From: Anaerolineaceae bacterium
GTDB lineage: Bacteria > Chloroflexota > Anaerolineae > Anaerolineales > Anaerolineaceae
Assembly (NCBI GenBank): GCA_017417055.1
Contig: JAFPZX010000136.1
Coordinates: 1 to 64,000 of the forward strand
Direction: 5' to 3'
Length of the DNA: 64,000 bases
Positions 44,780 to 53,199 of the stretch are shown here, piece after piece; within the stretch, counting starts at the first letter, position 1, and every line of letters starts with the position of its first letter. The notes below the pieces were generated by a model. It did no database searches. It was given only the letters and a program-made list of their open reading frames with translations, and was not told the origin of the DNA. The translations under genes and the position numbers were made by a program.

Positions 44780-45676
44780 TTATTTTTGCCATGGCGGAAC
44801 TTCCGGCAGCAGGCTTTCGAACTCACGGATCAATTTTGCCTCATACGCACCGGCGTAGGTTCCATCAAGGAACTTTTTATATCCCTCACTGTAAAACTGA
44901 TCCCAGGACTCAGCCTCATACCCGGGGTTGATCGGGAAGAACAGAGCGCCTGTCGCGTGCGCCGCTTCCATATCTCCCGGGGCGTCACCCATCATCAATA
45001 TATGATTTTCGGGATATTTTCCCGCGGCAGTCATTTGCAGGATCTGTTTTTTGTTTCCCACTTCCTGCCCACATAGCAGTTCGACATCATCCAGGATCCC
45101 CGCGTACGTCCATTCACGGGCAAGGTCCACATTGCGTGTTGCGGAAACACAGGCCAGATCCGCATCGGGAGCCAATGCCTCAAAGCTTGGCTTTACCGGA
45201 GTAAAGGGCATCATCCCGTGAACGATCCGCTCTATTGCCGAGTTTACATCGGATGACCACTGGACACCGATTTGCAGGTCCGGTTCATGATGTGTCCGCA
45301 TATATGAATACAATCCCGCGTCGCTGAGCTTGGTCCCGCTTGCGACAAACCCGCGGATCCCGTCCAGCTGCATCACCTCAAAACCACAGCGCTTTACTCC
45401 GGGATGTTCACGAAGGAAATCCATCGTCCTGACGATGTTCTGCCAGCGGTTCAGTCCGCGCCACTTTGAATAAAGATTCACAAATTCATGCACTTCCCGC
45501 GCATAACGGGAAACGGTCTGCAGACGCCAGGCGTTAACGGTGTTCGGAATGAAACATTCTTTGTGTTTGATTTCCATGGCGTCAAAAACGCAGCCATCTG
45601 AATCGATACCGACAAAGAAATCTTTTTTCGGCTGAAACTCAACCATTTCCCGACTGTTTGTCACAATCAAAGCCAT
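44780..45676 (-). CDS. HAD-family hydrolase
   Basis: 298 residues. Motif I is FVGIDSDGCVFDAME (nucleophile Asp about 25; Ser replaces the more common Leu/Met in DxDGT). GFVASGTKLSDAG is a possible motif II and ACVSATRN another. The Lys is in VGNKKQILQM and motif IV is MMGDAPGDMEAAHATGA. A large helical cap lies between. The protein is longer than typical phosphatases. AAAGGA is spaced well before ATG 45676. Lies on the same strand as the oxidoreductase upstream, 249 bases away, so a sugar-related substrate is possible but unproven. Confidence 0.82.
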   Translation of the reverse strand: MALIVTNSREMVEFQPKKDFFVGIDSDGCVFDAMEIKHKECFIPNTVNAWRLQTVSRYAREVHEFVNLYSKWRGLNRWQNIVRTMDFLREHPGVKRCGFEVMQLDGIRGFVASGTKLSDAGLYSYMRTHHEPDLQIGVQWSSDVNSAIERIVHGMMPFTPVKPSFEALAPDADLACVSATRNVDLAREWTYAGILDDVELLCGQEVGNKKQILQMTAAGKYPENHILMMGDAPGDMEAAHATGALFFPINPGYEAESWDQFYSEGYKKFLDGTYAGAYEAKLIREFESLLPEVPPWQK

Positions 45677-45925
45677 AAAGCAAATCCTTTCTACTGCAAA
45701 CTAACCATTATTATACAATATATCATACATATTAGTGAAGTTTTTCATCATTAATTTCTCCACCAACCTGGTGAAGTTTTACTATTCACAGAGCACACGA
45801 AGTCCGTGCCTTACAGGACAGGGTCTTTTGCTAAATGCCGTGATGCGTCATAGCGATATTGGTTGACAGGTATGTTTGTACCAGACAGTCTCTTTATGGG
45901 ACAGTCACCGAATGTCGCATAGCTT
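45677..45925. other. Spacer with hairpin repeat remnants
   Basis: Contains GTGAAGTTTTTCATCA and GTGAAGTTTTACTA (a direct repeat about 40 bases apart), then CGAAGTCCGTGCCTTACAGGAC and ATGGGACAGTC, pieces of the dispersed hairpin families. No gene. Confidence 0.5.
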
Positions 45926-47044
45926 TTATCTGATTCTCCCATCAAAATCATCGGCATATTCAGGCGTGAGCGGGAAGCGCACGGGCGTCCGATCGCGCTG
46001 CGAGCGGTAGATGGCGGTGAACAACTCCACGGTCTTACGGGCATCTTCGAGGGAGATCAGCGGTCTTCTCCCTTCGCGGAGAGCGTCGACAAAATCTTTG
46101 AGCTGGACATAGTGGAAGTATGTCGTGGCATCGATGGTTTGGAAATAAGCCTCATCTTCCGCTTTCCATTGATCTTTGCGGTCTTCCTCACCCGGGACAG
46201 TCCAGAGATCGTTATAAGGCGCCTCTGTAATGGAGGAAACGCCGGCAATGAACATGGCCCCGCCATCGGTCTGAACCCCAACCGAGGCACCATTGCTTCC
46301 GTGGACATGAACCTTTCCGTAAAGCGCGGGGTTCTGAGAATTGCTGACGACGATATTGCCCAGCCCGCCGTTCTTGAAGCGGATCACTGCCAGAGCGGTG
46401 TCCTCCACCTCCAGTCCCGGATGGTTGAGCGTGTCCCACATGCCGTAGAGCTCCTCAATTTCACCCATGTACCACAGCAGCAGATCGAGCTGATGAGGCG
46501 CCTGGTTGACCAGAACGCCGCCGCCTTCACCTTTCCAGGTACCGCGCCAGGGGTCGGAAGCATAGTAAGCGGCATCGCGCCAGCCATACATGTTGACCGT
46601 CCCGAGGATGGGTCTGCCGATTTTCCCTTCGTCGATCGCTTTGCGGATCCGCAGGGAAGGCGGAAAAAAGCGGCGCTGGCAGATTGCCGTGCCAACAGCG
46701 TTATGTTCCCGGGCAGCGTCCAGAATGGCATCGCAGTCTTCAAGGGAAGAGGCCAGCGGTTTTTCGATCGCGATATTCGCACCAGCCCGCAGTGCTTCCA
46801 CTGCCGCATGACGGTGAACCGGATGCGGCGTGCAAATACTCACCACGTCCAGTCCGTTTTCTTTTACCATGGCTTCGATGGAGGTGTAAGCTTTCGCGCC
46901 AAACTTTTCCGCGAATGCCTTCGCCCGGTCTTTCTGCACGTCATACACAGCGCAGAGTTCGCAGTTTTCTATTTTCTGATACGCCGCCGCGTGGAAAGGT
47001 CCCACCTTCCCGCATCCGATAATTCCCGCTTTGATTGTTTCCAT
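45926..47044 (-). CDS. Gfo/Idh/MocA-family oxidoreductase
   Basis: 372 residues from ATG 47044. NAD(P)-binding Rossmann start IKAGIIGCGKVGPFHAAAY, then the ICTPHPVHRHAAVEALRAG strand-helix and the EKPLASSLEDCD motif that holds the catalytic Lys (EKP). The C-terminal domain has GGGVLVNQAPHQLDLLLWYMG, with the usual G-x-x-x-x-x-x-H-x-x-D catalytic pattern. These enzymes oxidise or reduce sugars, inositols and their derivatives. The frame extends to 47110 through a GGGACTGTCCC repeat. Substrate not deducible. Confidence 0.9.
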   Translation of the reverse strand: METIKAGIIGCGKVGPFHAAAYQKIENCELCAVYDVQKDRAKAFAEKFGAKAYTSIEAMVKENGLDVVSICTPHPVHRHAAVEALRAGANIAIEKPLASSLEDCDAILDAAREHNAVGTAICQRRFFPPSLRIRKAIDEGKIGRPILGTVNMYGWRDAAYYASDPWRGTWKGEGGGVLVNQAPHQLDLLLWYMGEIEELYGMWDTLNHPGLEVEDTALAVIRFKNGGLGNIVVSNSQNPALYGKVHVHGSNGASVGVQTDGGAMFIAGVSSITEAPYNDLWTVPGEEDRKDQWKAEDEAYFQTIDATTYFHYVQLKDFVDALREGRRPLISLEDARKTVELFTAIYRSQRDRTPVRFPLTPEYADDFDGRIR

Positions 47045-47475
47045 TCGTATTTTTCCCTTCTGTATCAACCCGGAACACCGGGGACTGTCCCTTTGTGGGA
47101 CTGTCCCCAAGAATTATATCTTTTGAATTATTATAAATTATTATGAACAATTATTGTCCCGGAAACGGCGATTCATTCACCCTTTCAGGACAGGCCTGAG
47201 GGCTTGTCCTACTTCCGAGTACCCATGAATCACTTCAGTATGCTGCAGAAGCTTTTTCAGCACTTTGGCCTACTTCCGAGTACCTATGAATCACTTCGCT
47301 TTAGAAATAAAAACGATATTTACCCCTCTGCTGACGATCCCCTGACACCTGACACCTGATACCTACTTAATCTCTCATAGCGCTGAAAGTCCCCTTTCAA
47401 CGCTTTTTCAAAAACTATCTCCTATTATCACTATTGCCTATTGCCTATTTCTGATTTCTGATTTCCGATTTTCCA
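47045..47475. repeat. Repeat-filled spacer: direct repeat, GGGGACTGTCCC hairpin and STRR 7
   Basis: CGGGGACTGTCCC and GGGACTGTCCCC (47083-47110) form a hairpin. A 29-base direct repeat beginning CCTACTTCCGAGTACC occurs at 47208-47236 and 47269-47297 with one mismatch. From 47337 there are period-7 runs: CCTGACA, CCTGACA, CCTGATA; then CCTATTG, CCTATTT, CTGATTT, CTGATTT, CCGATTT up to the stop codon of the next gene. No gene seen. Confidence 0.75.
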
Positions 47476-48633
47476 TCAACCACTGTTCATCTGCCGCCTT
47501 AGCTGTTCTGCCATCTCGGGTTTGCAGCGCAGAAAAGCAGGGTCATTCAGCAGGACCTCGATTTCATCTTCTGTGAAGATAAAATTCGGACCTTTTTCCG
47601 GATCATCTTCCAGACCGCTTTGCAGTGCCCTCAGGTGCCCCTTCGGCAGGATGTCCATGAATGGAGAGGGCTCCGTGATGTGCTTCAAGTTCCCCAGGAC
47701 AGGACCTTCATCTCCAAAGGGATCCTCTTCGGTTTCTTCCGCTTCGGATGCGGGAAGGACTTCCTTCTGGTCTGCTTCCGGTTCAACATTGGCAGTATTA
47801 TTGATTGTGTTTTTGTAATTATCACCGGAAAGATCATTATTTCCGGAATCTGCGGCATCGCTGATTTCAGCAGCGGGTTCCGGTAGTGCTTTTGGCGTTT
47901 CCGTATTAGATTGTGGCAGCGCTTTTTCTCCGGATTTTTTCGTGATCTGATCACCGAGTTCCTGTTTCAGAAATGCGTAATCTGGCGCGTAGGAAGGTGC
48001 TCCATGAAATGCAGGATATGTGCTTTCCCGTGCTTCAAAGCCGCGGTTGGAGCCAGACTTGCTGAAAGATTCAGACTTCCCTTTGATGTGCTTATCGCTG
48101 ACAGCGCCGAAATGGATCCCCAAAACGCGGTACTGTGTAGCACGCAGCCGTTCCATCACGTTGGCAAACACCAGCATCTGATTGAAATAATCCAGATCAA
48201 ATATTTTGCGTGTAGATTTAATTTCATCCAGTGCGCCTTTGCACTTGCGGAAATTGAAAGAGATCATCTCGTTCAGCCGTTCTGCGGTGAGCGGTTCCAG
48301 ACCGGTGACAGGCTTGTCATGATCGATCAAGACAGCCTTCGTGACATAAGCGCCGCCCAGATGGTCGACAGCCTTCGTTAGGGTCTTGCAGATCTTCAGA
48401 TATTGCGGAGAGAACCGGTCGCAGCACCCGGAAAGGGAGAAAAGGTCTTCAGTTTCGGACATAATGTCAGCCGTGATTTCGTTATACAGCATGCCTTTGG
48501 TGCTGAAATCACTCAAATGTTCTTTGAGCAATTCCGGACCGCAGCCGTTTTTGCTGTTCATGCCGGCATCATTTTTGATTTCCGCGTTCACGTCACGGAC
48601 TTCAGCCAAAACAGCCTGATTTTTTTCGTACAT
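47476..48633 (-). CDS. Hypothetical cytoplasmic protein
   Basis: 385 residues, not recognised. The N-terminal ~190 residues are helical (LLKEHLSDFSTKGMLYNEIT, DYFNQMLVFANVMERLRATQ). Residues about 190-330 are low-complexity, rich in Glu, Pro, Asn and Ala and probably disordered. A short C-terminal segment (MDILPKGHLRALQSGLEDD...EVLLNDPAFLRC) looks folded. No signal peptide or membrane helix. It stands alone with repeats on both sides. A good ribosome site (GAGAGGAGGG) precedes ATG 48633, which supports expression. Confidence 0.65.
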   Translation of the reverse strand: MYEKNQAVLAEVRDVNAEIKNDAGMNSKNGCGPELLKEHLSDFSTKGMLYNEITADIMSETEDLFSLSGCCDRFSPQYLKICKTLTKAVDHLGGAYVTKAVLIDHDKPVTGLEPLTAERLNEMISFNFRKCKGALDEIKSTRKIFDLDYFNQMLVFANVMERLRATQYRVLGIHFGAVSDKHIKGKSESFSKSGSNRGFEARESTYPAFHGAPSYAPDYAFLKQELGDQITKKSGEKALPQSNTETPKALPEPAAEISDAADSGNNDLSGDNYKNTINNTANVEPEADQKEVLPASEAEETEEDPFGDEGPVLGNLKHITEPSPFMDILPKGHLRALQSGLEDDPEKGPNFIFTEDEIEVLLNDPAFLRCKPEMAEQLRRQMNSG

Positions 48634-48649
48634 GGTTCCCTCCTCTCAT

Positions 48650-48735
48650 TTAGTGTGAAGTGTTCAGAGTTCAGAGTGCAGTTAAATATTTTTCAGCACT
48701 CCTTACTCCTTACTCCTTACTTCTTACTTCCCTGA
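48650..48735. repeat. Heptanucleotide tandem repeat (STRR) 8
   Basis: GTGAAGT, GTTCAGA, GTTCAGA, GTGCAGT, followed after TAAATATTTTTCAGC by ACTCCTT, ACTCCTT, ACTCCTT, ACTTCTT, ACTTCCC. Lies just 5' of the hypothetical gene's ribosome site. Confidence 0.85.
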
Positions 48736-48937
48736 GTGTACACCCAAACTTCAAAAAAGAAAACGGGCAATGTTGTCCGTTGACTTTTTTCAAAAAGTGT
48801 GGTAAGGATATAGAACATACATGTAATGGGGGACGGTTCGCATGAGGCGCTTGCGCCGAATGGAACTGTCCTCACGCAACGGAAGGAAAAGCGCCCAATT
48901 GGAAACGGGGACGGTTCACCCGAGGCGTCAGCCGAGC

Positions 48938-49006
48938 GGGGCGCAGCTCCGGCTCTGAATCCAATACAGACGAAATGTGTACCTCTCAGAGCTGGTTCTT
49001 TCACTG
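48938..49006 (+). repeat. GGGGCGCAGCTCCGG repeat, copy 1
   Basis: GGGGCGCAGCTCCGGCTCTG ... CTCTCAGAGCTGGTTCTTTC. The halves GGCTCTGAAT and CTCAGAGC are inverted, so the unit is a hairpin. The second copy at 50760-50826 is about 80 percent identical by eye. Confidence 0.75.
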
Positions 49007-49407
49007 TCCTCTCGCTTCGCCAGGAAGAGCGCCCATCCGGAGAACACTGAGCTGTACCCCAACGGGACGGTTACTCCGGAACTGTTCCATCGGATCGGAA
49101 GAAAAGAGCTTATCCGAAAGAATGTGCACTCGTAGGCAGCGCTGTCTGTGCCAGGAGTACCTTGGATCCCGGACACTGATTCTGATGGGATGCATGCTGT
49201 CCGCCCATGACATTCCCGAGGAACAGCAGCACTGCATTCGCGTGCTTTCTCCGGAGACTGTTTTTTTACTTTCTGCGTACATTCCCCATAAGTACATCTT
49301 CCTAAGAATGTACTCAAGTCTGAGGCAACAAAACAGGTCACATTGATTCAGGTGTATTCATCAGTGTTTTCTTAACACTTAAAAATCCCAAAAAAAAAAA
49401 AATTAAA

Positions 49408-49520
49408 GTCAAATTAATATTTGACAAATTGATAAAAAAATTGCAAAATGTCAAATTTCAATTAAAAAGAAGATCAAATGTTAAATGAAATTCAAAACAG
49501 AAGCTCAGATATCAAATAAT
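49408..49520. repeat. AT-rich block with repeated TCAAAT words
   Basis: GTCAAAT-TAAT-ATTTGAC (49408-49425) is a perfect 7-bp inverted repeat. Further TCAAAT words follow near 49450, 49475 and 49513. It resembles a multi-site operator region but lies far from any start codon. Confidence 0.5.
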
Positions 49521-49574
49521 AGAGAGAAAAGTCACGAAATCCTGTCTTCACTTTTCTATTCTGAAAAGGATCCA

Positions 49575-50324
49575 CTATAACTTATCAAACAAAGCGCCGA
49601 GGTTGACCATTTGCGGATATTTCCACATTTTGGCGTCTTCAATGGCGATAAACCATTTTTCTGGCATGGATGTCTCTACTGAAACTCGCTGTTCCGGTAT
49701 GCCGCTGTATGTAAATTGGAGCGTCTTTCCTGATGAAAAAAAGCCTTTTTTACCGATCGATACACCATATATTTTTTCAAGTTCATAAAGATGTGGATTG
49801 ACGTCGGTATTTAAAATCAGCCTGCCTTTTTTCAATTCCAGCATTCCCTGTTTCGTCCTCTCGCTCTGATAAACGTAATTGCTCAGGATATTTTTGATTT
49901 TCTGAATGACTTTCAGGGCATCCTGCGAATTGACATCCGAATCCAGCACCTCATTGAAATAATCCATCGCCTTGTCAAAGTCACCGGATTTCCCATACTG
50001 ATTGGCCCTTTCCAGCAGGTTGGCAATATTTTTCCCGTTGATGTTGATGGTGGCGCCATTGGCTATCACATTTCCACTCACGTTGATGCGGTATTCCTGG
50101 ATGGCCTTTTCAACCACATAAGCGGAATTGCAGTAGGGACAGACTGCGGCGGTCTGGCTGGAATCCACATTCAGCGACGCGCCGCAGTTTGTGCAGATAG
50201 CGGGCACGATTTTTGTCTGCGGCTTAGGTATTCTTGAAAGGTCAAAAGCCCCGGATTGCGCGCCGCAGTTATAACAGAACTTCGCGTTATCCGGGAGCTT
50301 TGCCCCACAGGATGAACAGTACAT
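49575..50324 (-). CDS. Zinc-ribbon protein with possible helical-repeat middle
   Basis: 249 residues. Two zinc ribbons: MYCSSCGAKLPDNAKFCYNCG (CxxC at 3-6 and 17-20) and CTNCGAS...CPYCNSAY (about 44-68). A short beta-solenoid-like stretch (INVSGNVIANGATININGKN) is followed by a TPR-like helix pair (YGKSGDFDKAMDYFNEVLDS). The last ~90 residues form a C-terminal domain of unknown fold. Cytoplasmic. The PH-domain gene ends 21 bases upstream of the start, so the two form an operon in the order PH protein, then zinc-ribbon protein. Confidence 0.78.
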   Translation of the reverse strand: MYCSSCGAKLPDNAKFCYNCGAQSGAFDLSRIPKPQTKIVPAICTNCGASLNVDSSQTAAVCPYCNSAYVVEKAIQEYRINVSGNVIANGATININGKNIANLLERANQYGKSGDFDKAMDYFNEVLDSDVNSQDALKVIQKIKNILSNYVYQSERTKQGMLELKKGRLILNTDVNPHLYELEKIYGVSIGKKGFFSSGKTLQFTYSGIPEQRVSVETSMPEKWFIAIEDAKMWKYPQMVNLGALFDKL

Positions 50325-50345
50325 AATGAGCTCTCCCGTATGATC

Positions 50346-50723
50346 TTACAGAACAAAGCCCCCGATCAGCCTTAACAGCTTGGCGACATTGGTTTCAGTG
50401 GTGAATTCAAGGTGTATGGTTCCGAGGCCCGCGAACACGATATCAACGTCCGTGTCGACGTCCAGCATGCCGGCTGTTTTGACGGAAAAAGCCTGAATTT
50501 TGCTGTAGGGGAATGAGGAAAAATCTTTCTTTTTCCCGGTAAACCCCTGTACGTCCACGACGATCATCCGTTTATTTGTGAAAATCATGTAATCACGCAC
50601 GGCCTGATAGCAGGCAATTGTCTCTTCACCGTTTACATAAAACATGGAAACGGTGTTGTCAAAGGTGTTTACCGCCACCTCCCGCATTTTATAAATCTGT
50701 GAGTTATTCGTATAATTGATCAT
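50346..50723 (-). CDS. Bacterial PH-domain protein
   Basis: 125 residues, nearly all one bPH domain: FYVNGEETIACYQAVRDYMI, FTNKRMIVVDVQGFTGKK, FSSFPYSKIQAFSVKTAG, IHLEFTTETNVAKLLRLIG. The TNKR turn and the SxPYSKI block are the family signature (YvbH-like/DUF1696). It probably forms oligomeric rings in the cytoplasm; the role is unknown. First gene of a pair with the zinc-ribbon protein. Confidence 0.85.
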   Translation of the reverse strand: MINYTNNSQIYKMREVAVNTFDNTVSMFYVNGEETIACYQAVRDYMIFTNKRMIVVDVQGFTGKKKDFSSFPYSKIQAFSVKTAGMLDVDTDVDIVFAGLGTIHLEFTTETNVAKLLRLIGGFVL

Positions 50724-50759
50724 ATTTTTATTCCTTGTTTCTATTCACGAAGCACATGT

Positions 50760-50826
50760 GGGGCGCAGCTCCGGCTCTGAATCTAATTCAGACGAAGTCT
50801 GTTCCTTTCAGAGCCGGTTCTTTCGC
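50760..50826 (+). repeat. GGGGCGCAGCTCCGG repeat, copy 2
   Basis: GGGGCGCAGCTCCGGCTCTG ... CTTTCAGAGCCGGTTCTTTC. Here the inverted halves CCGGCTCTGAA and TTTCAGAGCCGG match better than in copy 1. It is followed to about 50940 by GGGACAGGCC/GGCCAGTCCC, another hairpin. Confidence 0.75.
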
Positions 50827-50951
50827 TGGCACCTTGTGCCGCAAAGCCGACACAAACGTGCCTGTTACCATGTGCGCCGAATTAACGCTTTTCTTTGCGG
50901 GACAGGCCCTCGGGCCAGTCCCACTTTCGCCTGCCCCACTTTCAGATATAT

Positions 50952-51461
50952 TTACTTCGAAATCAATTTAGCACTGCCCTCAGAAATTTTCAGCGCGGTA
51001 CCTTCCTGCAGAGTGATATCCGCGGATGCATCTTTCTTTAAGGTTACGGTCTTCAGGACATCACCGTAGTCGCCCAGAATTTCAACCTGCAATTCAGAGA
51101 CCTCTTCCATCAAACCGCCGAGCGCGCCGAACAAGCTTGACCAGGCATTGTTTTCACTCCCGGTCATCGTATCATACGCGCTGCCCAGAGAACCATATGC
51201 ACTACTGAGAGATTCACCCTCTGTGGCAGTGCAGATGATGGTGTAGCTGCCCGCCGGGATATCCTTCCCGATGATGTAGCGTCCTTCCGCAAGCGTCATC
51301 TCCACAGCGTCAAGCCCTCTCCGGGATATTTCGGCTTTCACCGTTTCGTACAACTCCAGCAGCTGCGCGTCCGAAAGACTCCTGACCTCCGCCTCCTGCG
51401 CGAAAACAGGCATTGCCATGATCATTAACGTCAACAATACAATCAGCAAAATTTTTTTCAT
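50952..51461 (-). CDS. Small exported protein of unknown function
   Basis: 169 residues from ATG 51461, where a signal peptide begins (MKKILLIVLLTLMIMAMPVF, cleavage after FAQ). GGAGG precedes it. The frame is open further upstream but non-coding in look. The segment RSLSDAQLLELYETVKAEIS resembles the short helical motif at the start of many secreted proteins with an AGSYTI-type beta domain. The phrase EGRYIIGKDIPAGSYTI (about 62-78) is typical of these small surface proteins. No catalytic motif. Confidence 0.75.
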   Translation of the reverse strand: MKKILLIVLLTLMIMAMPVFAQEAEVRSLSDAQLLELYETVKAEISRRGLDAVEMTLAEGRYIIGKDIPAGSYTIICTATEGESLSSAYGSLGSAYDTMTGSENNAWSSLFGALGGLMEEVSELQVEILGDYGDVLKTVTLKKDASADITLQEGTALKISEGSAKLISK

Positions 51462-51560
51462 ACTTCCTCCAAAAATATAAAAAATGTAATCTGCGAAATT
51501 ATGATACTTCAGCAAAATATCAATCCGGTTTTGTGAAAGCAGCTGTTTTCTACAAGCCAG

Positions 51561-51681
51561 GCTGCCCAAAAACAAACCGCTGAACACGACGACGATCAAT
51601 GATCTTTGCTTTATCCCGGACTGCCGGCTGGAGGACATCATGGCCTATACCGCCTGCGCGTATGACCAGATCATTCACTAA
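51561..51681 (+). pseudogene. C-terminal fragment of an XRE-type HTH gene (copy of 54099-54320)
   Basis: In the frame ending with TAA at 51679, the codons read NKPLNTTTINDLCFIPDCRL then EDIMAYTACAYDQIIH. This is the last ~38 residues of the HTH protein at 54099 with only a few changes. The N-terminal half and any start are missing. The similarity continues past the stop into TTGATTTTCGTAAATCG and the TTCACGGAGCA repeat, so a segment of about 200 bases was duplicated. Confidence 0.75.
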
Positions 51682-51863
51682 TTGATTTTCGTAAATCGAA
51701 GCGTAACGATGTTACTATTCACGGAGCAAACGAGGTCTGCCCTGATGTTGCCGCGAAGTCGGCACAGCAGGACTGCACTATGTGATGCGGCACAGCAATT
51801 TTGGCGAACGGGTGAACAGTAACCAACGGATTATTCCGTGAAATAATAAACCAAATTTATATA

Positions 51864-51892
51864 TTGAAAAACGATAAATTTAAATGTATAAT
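51864..51892 (+). promoter_or_regulatory. Promoter of the predicted small RNA
   Basis: TTGAAA (51864-51869), 17 bases, TATAAT (51887-51892). The best-spaced -35/-10 pair in the window without a following gene. Confidence 0.7.
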
Positions 51893-51898
51893 ATAGAT

Positions 51899-52018
51899 TG
51901 ATCGTAAATCCTGGTGACTTTGGCCTTTCGGAGAAGGACCTAGCTGTAGTTGAAATACTACGGGAGAGAATGAAATCGGAGCTCAGGGGGATCATTCAGA
52001 AGGAGTCTTGGACTCCTT
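51899..52018 (+). ncRNA. Predicted structured small RNA (~120 nt), family not recognised
   Basis: Starts just after a good promoter and ends at a rho-independent terminator (AAGGAGT-CTTGG-ACTCCTT then T). Internal pairings can be drawn by eye: ATCCTG near the 5' end with CAGGGGGAT near the 3' end; GGCCTT with AAGGACC around TCGGAG; GTAGT with ACTAC; AGCT with AGCT. No ribosome site with a credible frame was found. It does not match tmRNA, SRP RNA, 6S or the riboswitch consensuses I know. Its 3' end overlaps, in antisense, the last codons of the DUF3800 gene. Confidence 0.6.
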
Positions 52019-52657
52019 TTTTATTTTTTCCCAGGTAGTATCGTGATAGATTGTTTCTTTTTTTATTCGTCCATCAACTATTGTAAATAATTCCGATCCA
52101 AACCTGTGTTTTTGATATGTTTCGTAAACGATAAAATCAGCAGCTCGAAGTTCGGCATATTCAATCGAATCACTATGAAATATAGGAATCTCATCTTCAT
52201 TTTTATAATTGCAATAAATCAGTTCGCGGATATTTTCATTCAATCGAGCTCGAAGCACTTCTTTGGTATATCTTTTGTCCAAAATAAAAATAGTATTTCG
52301 ATGCTGCGAATAAATTTGACAGCACAACATACTCATACCAACCCTGTATATTTCATCCCAACTATATGGTGAATTTGATATTGTTTTTAAATCGAATACA
52401 ATTGAATATATTGAAAATTCGGTCCTGATTAATTGTGTAAGAACTTTTTTCCTGGTTATGGGCTGTTGGTAGGCAGCTTTTAATTCACCGGAGCTCTTTT
52501 TGTTTATGCTTCTAATTTTCTTTTCTGCCGATCTCATCGCTCTTGCCAGAGATACTCTGTCATCAGTCACGATTGCAGAAATAACGAGCATATTGTCATT
52601 ACTTTTTGTATCAAGATTTCCGGACTCATCTATGAAAGCGTAATAATCACCAAACAT
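51992..52657 (-). CDS. DUF3800-domain protein
   Basis: 221 residues. The N-terminal DYYAFIDESGNLD, the middle TIFILDKRYTKEVLRARLNE, and IEYAELRAADFIVYETYQKH are the DUF3800 blocks, with an RNase H-like Asp-Glu...Asp...Asp pattern. These proteins are common beside mobile elements and defence genes; nuclease activity is suspected but not shown. No ribosome site is obvious before ATG 52657. The 3' end coincides with the terminator of the opposing small RNA. Confidence 0.82.
   Translation of the reverse strand: MFGDYYAFIDESGNLDTKSNDNMLVISAIVTDDRVSLARAMRSAEKKIRSINKKSSGELKAAYQQPITRKKVLTQLIRTEFSIYSIVFDLKTISNSPYSWDEIYRVGMSMLCCQIYSQHRNTIFILDKRYTKEVLRARLNENIRELIYCNYKNEDEIPIFHSDSIEYAELRAADFIVYETYQKHRFGSELFTIVDGRIKKETIYHDTTWEKIKKESKTPSE
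51998..52018 (+). terminator. Terminator of the predicted small RNA
   Basis: AAGGAGT/ACTCCTT stem with loop CTTGG, followed by six T. On the minus strand the same bases encode the C-terminus of the DUF3800 protein. Confidence 0.8.
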
Positions 52658-52726
52658 AATGGAATTATACGAGATGATGAGGCATTCATAAGTATTTTCT
52701 AACCGGTAAATGACTGATATGACGCG

Positions 52727-53035
52727 TTATGCCCCTTCAAGGACCAGAGCAGCATTTTCCTGATTGACTAAGGTCAGTTTTTCACGATAGCTTTTTTCCC
52801 AATTGGTGAACAATGATGAAGGTCCACCGAATTTTTTTCCAAGGTTATCCGCCATATTCCGGTCAAGGGTCAAATCACCCTCCATCAGATTCCAGAATTC
52901 CTCATTATTCAGGTCTAAAGCCTTTTGTACAACAATTCCCGGGATCGAATTGTTGAGCATGATGTCCTTTATAAATTTCTCCGGTTGGGATCGTGATATG
53001 ATTTTCACTCCGTCTGACAGCCATAATCCCCTCAA
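52727..53035 (-). CDS. HigA/XRE-like antitoxin-type protein
   Basis: 102 residues from TTG 53035, or 93 from GTG 53008; neither has an ideal ribosome site, so the start is uncertain. The segment PEKFIKDIMLNNSIPGIVVQ, KALDLNNEEFWNLMEGDLTL, DRNMADNLGKKFGGPSSLFT, NWEKSYREKL follows the HigA pattern (PGExLxExF..LgIsq..lA..lgvs...ingk..it.d.AlrLakffgts..fW.nLQ..Yd). No HigB-type toxin is next to it. It may be an orphan regulator. Confidence 0.6.
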   Translation of the reverse strand: MRGLWLSDGVKIISRSQPEKFIKDIMLNNSIPGIVVQKALDLNNEEFWNLMEGDLTLDRNMADNLGKKFGGPSSLFTNWEKSYREKLTLVNQENAALVLEGA

Positions 53036-53107
53036 TGATAGTCGATTATTTCTTCGACACGAACGATACGAATATCTTCTTTGCTGAAATTTTAGCTTTT
53101 TATAATT

Positions 53108-53138
53108 AAAAAATCACAGAAAATATTCCGTGATTTTC
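53108..53138 (-). terminator. Terminator of the short DUF6273 gene
   Basis: AAAATCAC/GTGATTTT stem with a 12-base loop. On the minus strand it is followed by a T-rich run, fitting termination after the gene at 53200. Confidence 0.7.
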
Positions 53139-53199
53139 TTTATAAGACTAAGATGATCAACGAATTTGATAATTTAGTTGATCCAGGATTAGAACTCTA

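Larger units (their letters stand above)
48634..49574. other. 940-base repeat-dense, gene-poor region
   Basis: No convincing gene. From left to right: period-7 arrays at 48650-48735 (GTTCAGA, GTTCAGA; ACTCCTT three times, ACTTCTT); two GGGGACGGTTC hairpins (48829-48880 and 48905-48940); the GGGGCGCAGCTCCGG repeat (48938-49006) shared with 50760-50826; GGGACGGTTACTCCGG with GGAACTGTTCC (49060-49095); then an AT-rich block (49385-49560) with a GTCAAAT/ATTTGAC inverted repeat and several more TCAAAT words. Confidence 0.7.

Noticed and set aside
44497..44826. 109-codon minus-strand open frame upstream of the MntR-type gene
   Set aside because: It runs through two dispersed repeats, is Cys/Arg-rich without any motif, and overlaps the start of the regulator.
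46112..47146. 344-codon plus-strand open frame
   Set aside because: Antisense to the Gfo/Idh/MocA oxidoreductase, which shows a clear Rossmann motif and EKP catalytic site.
51971..52039. Possible 22-codon peptide inside the small RNA
   Set aside because: ATG follows GGGAGAG with one base spacing, too close for initiation, and the frame runs through the terminator hairpin.
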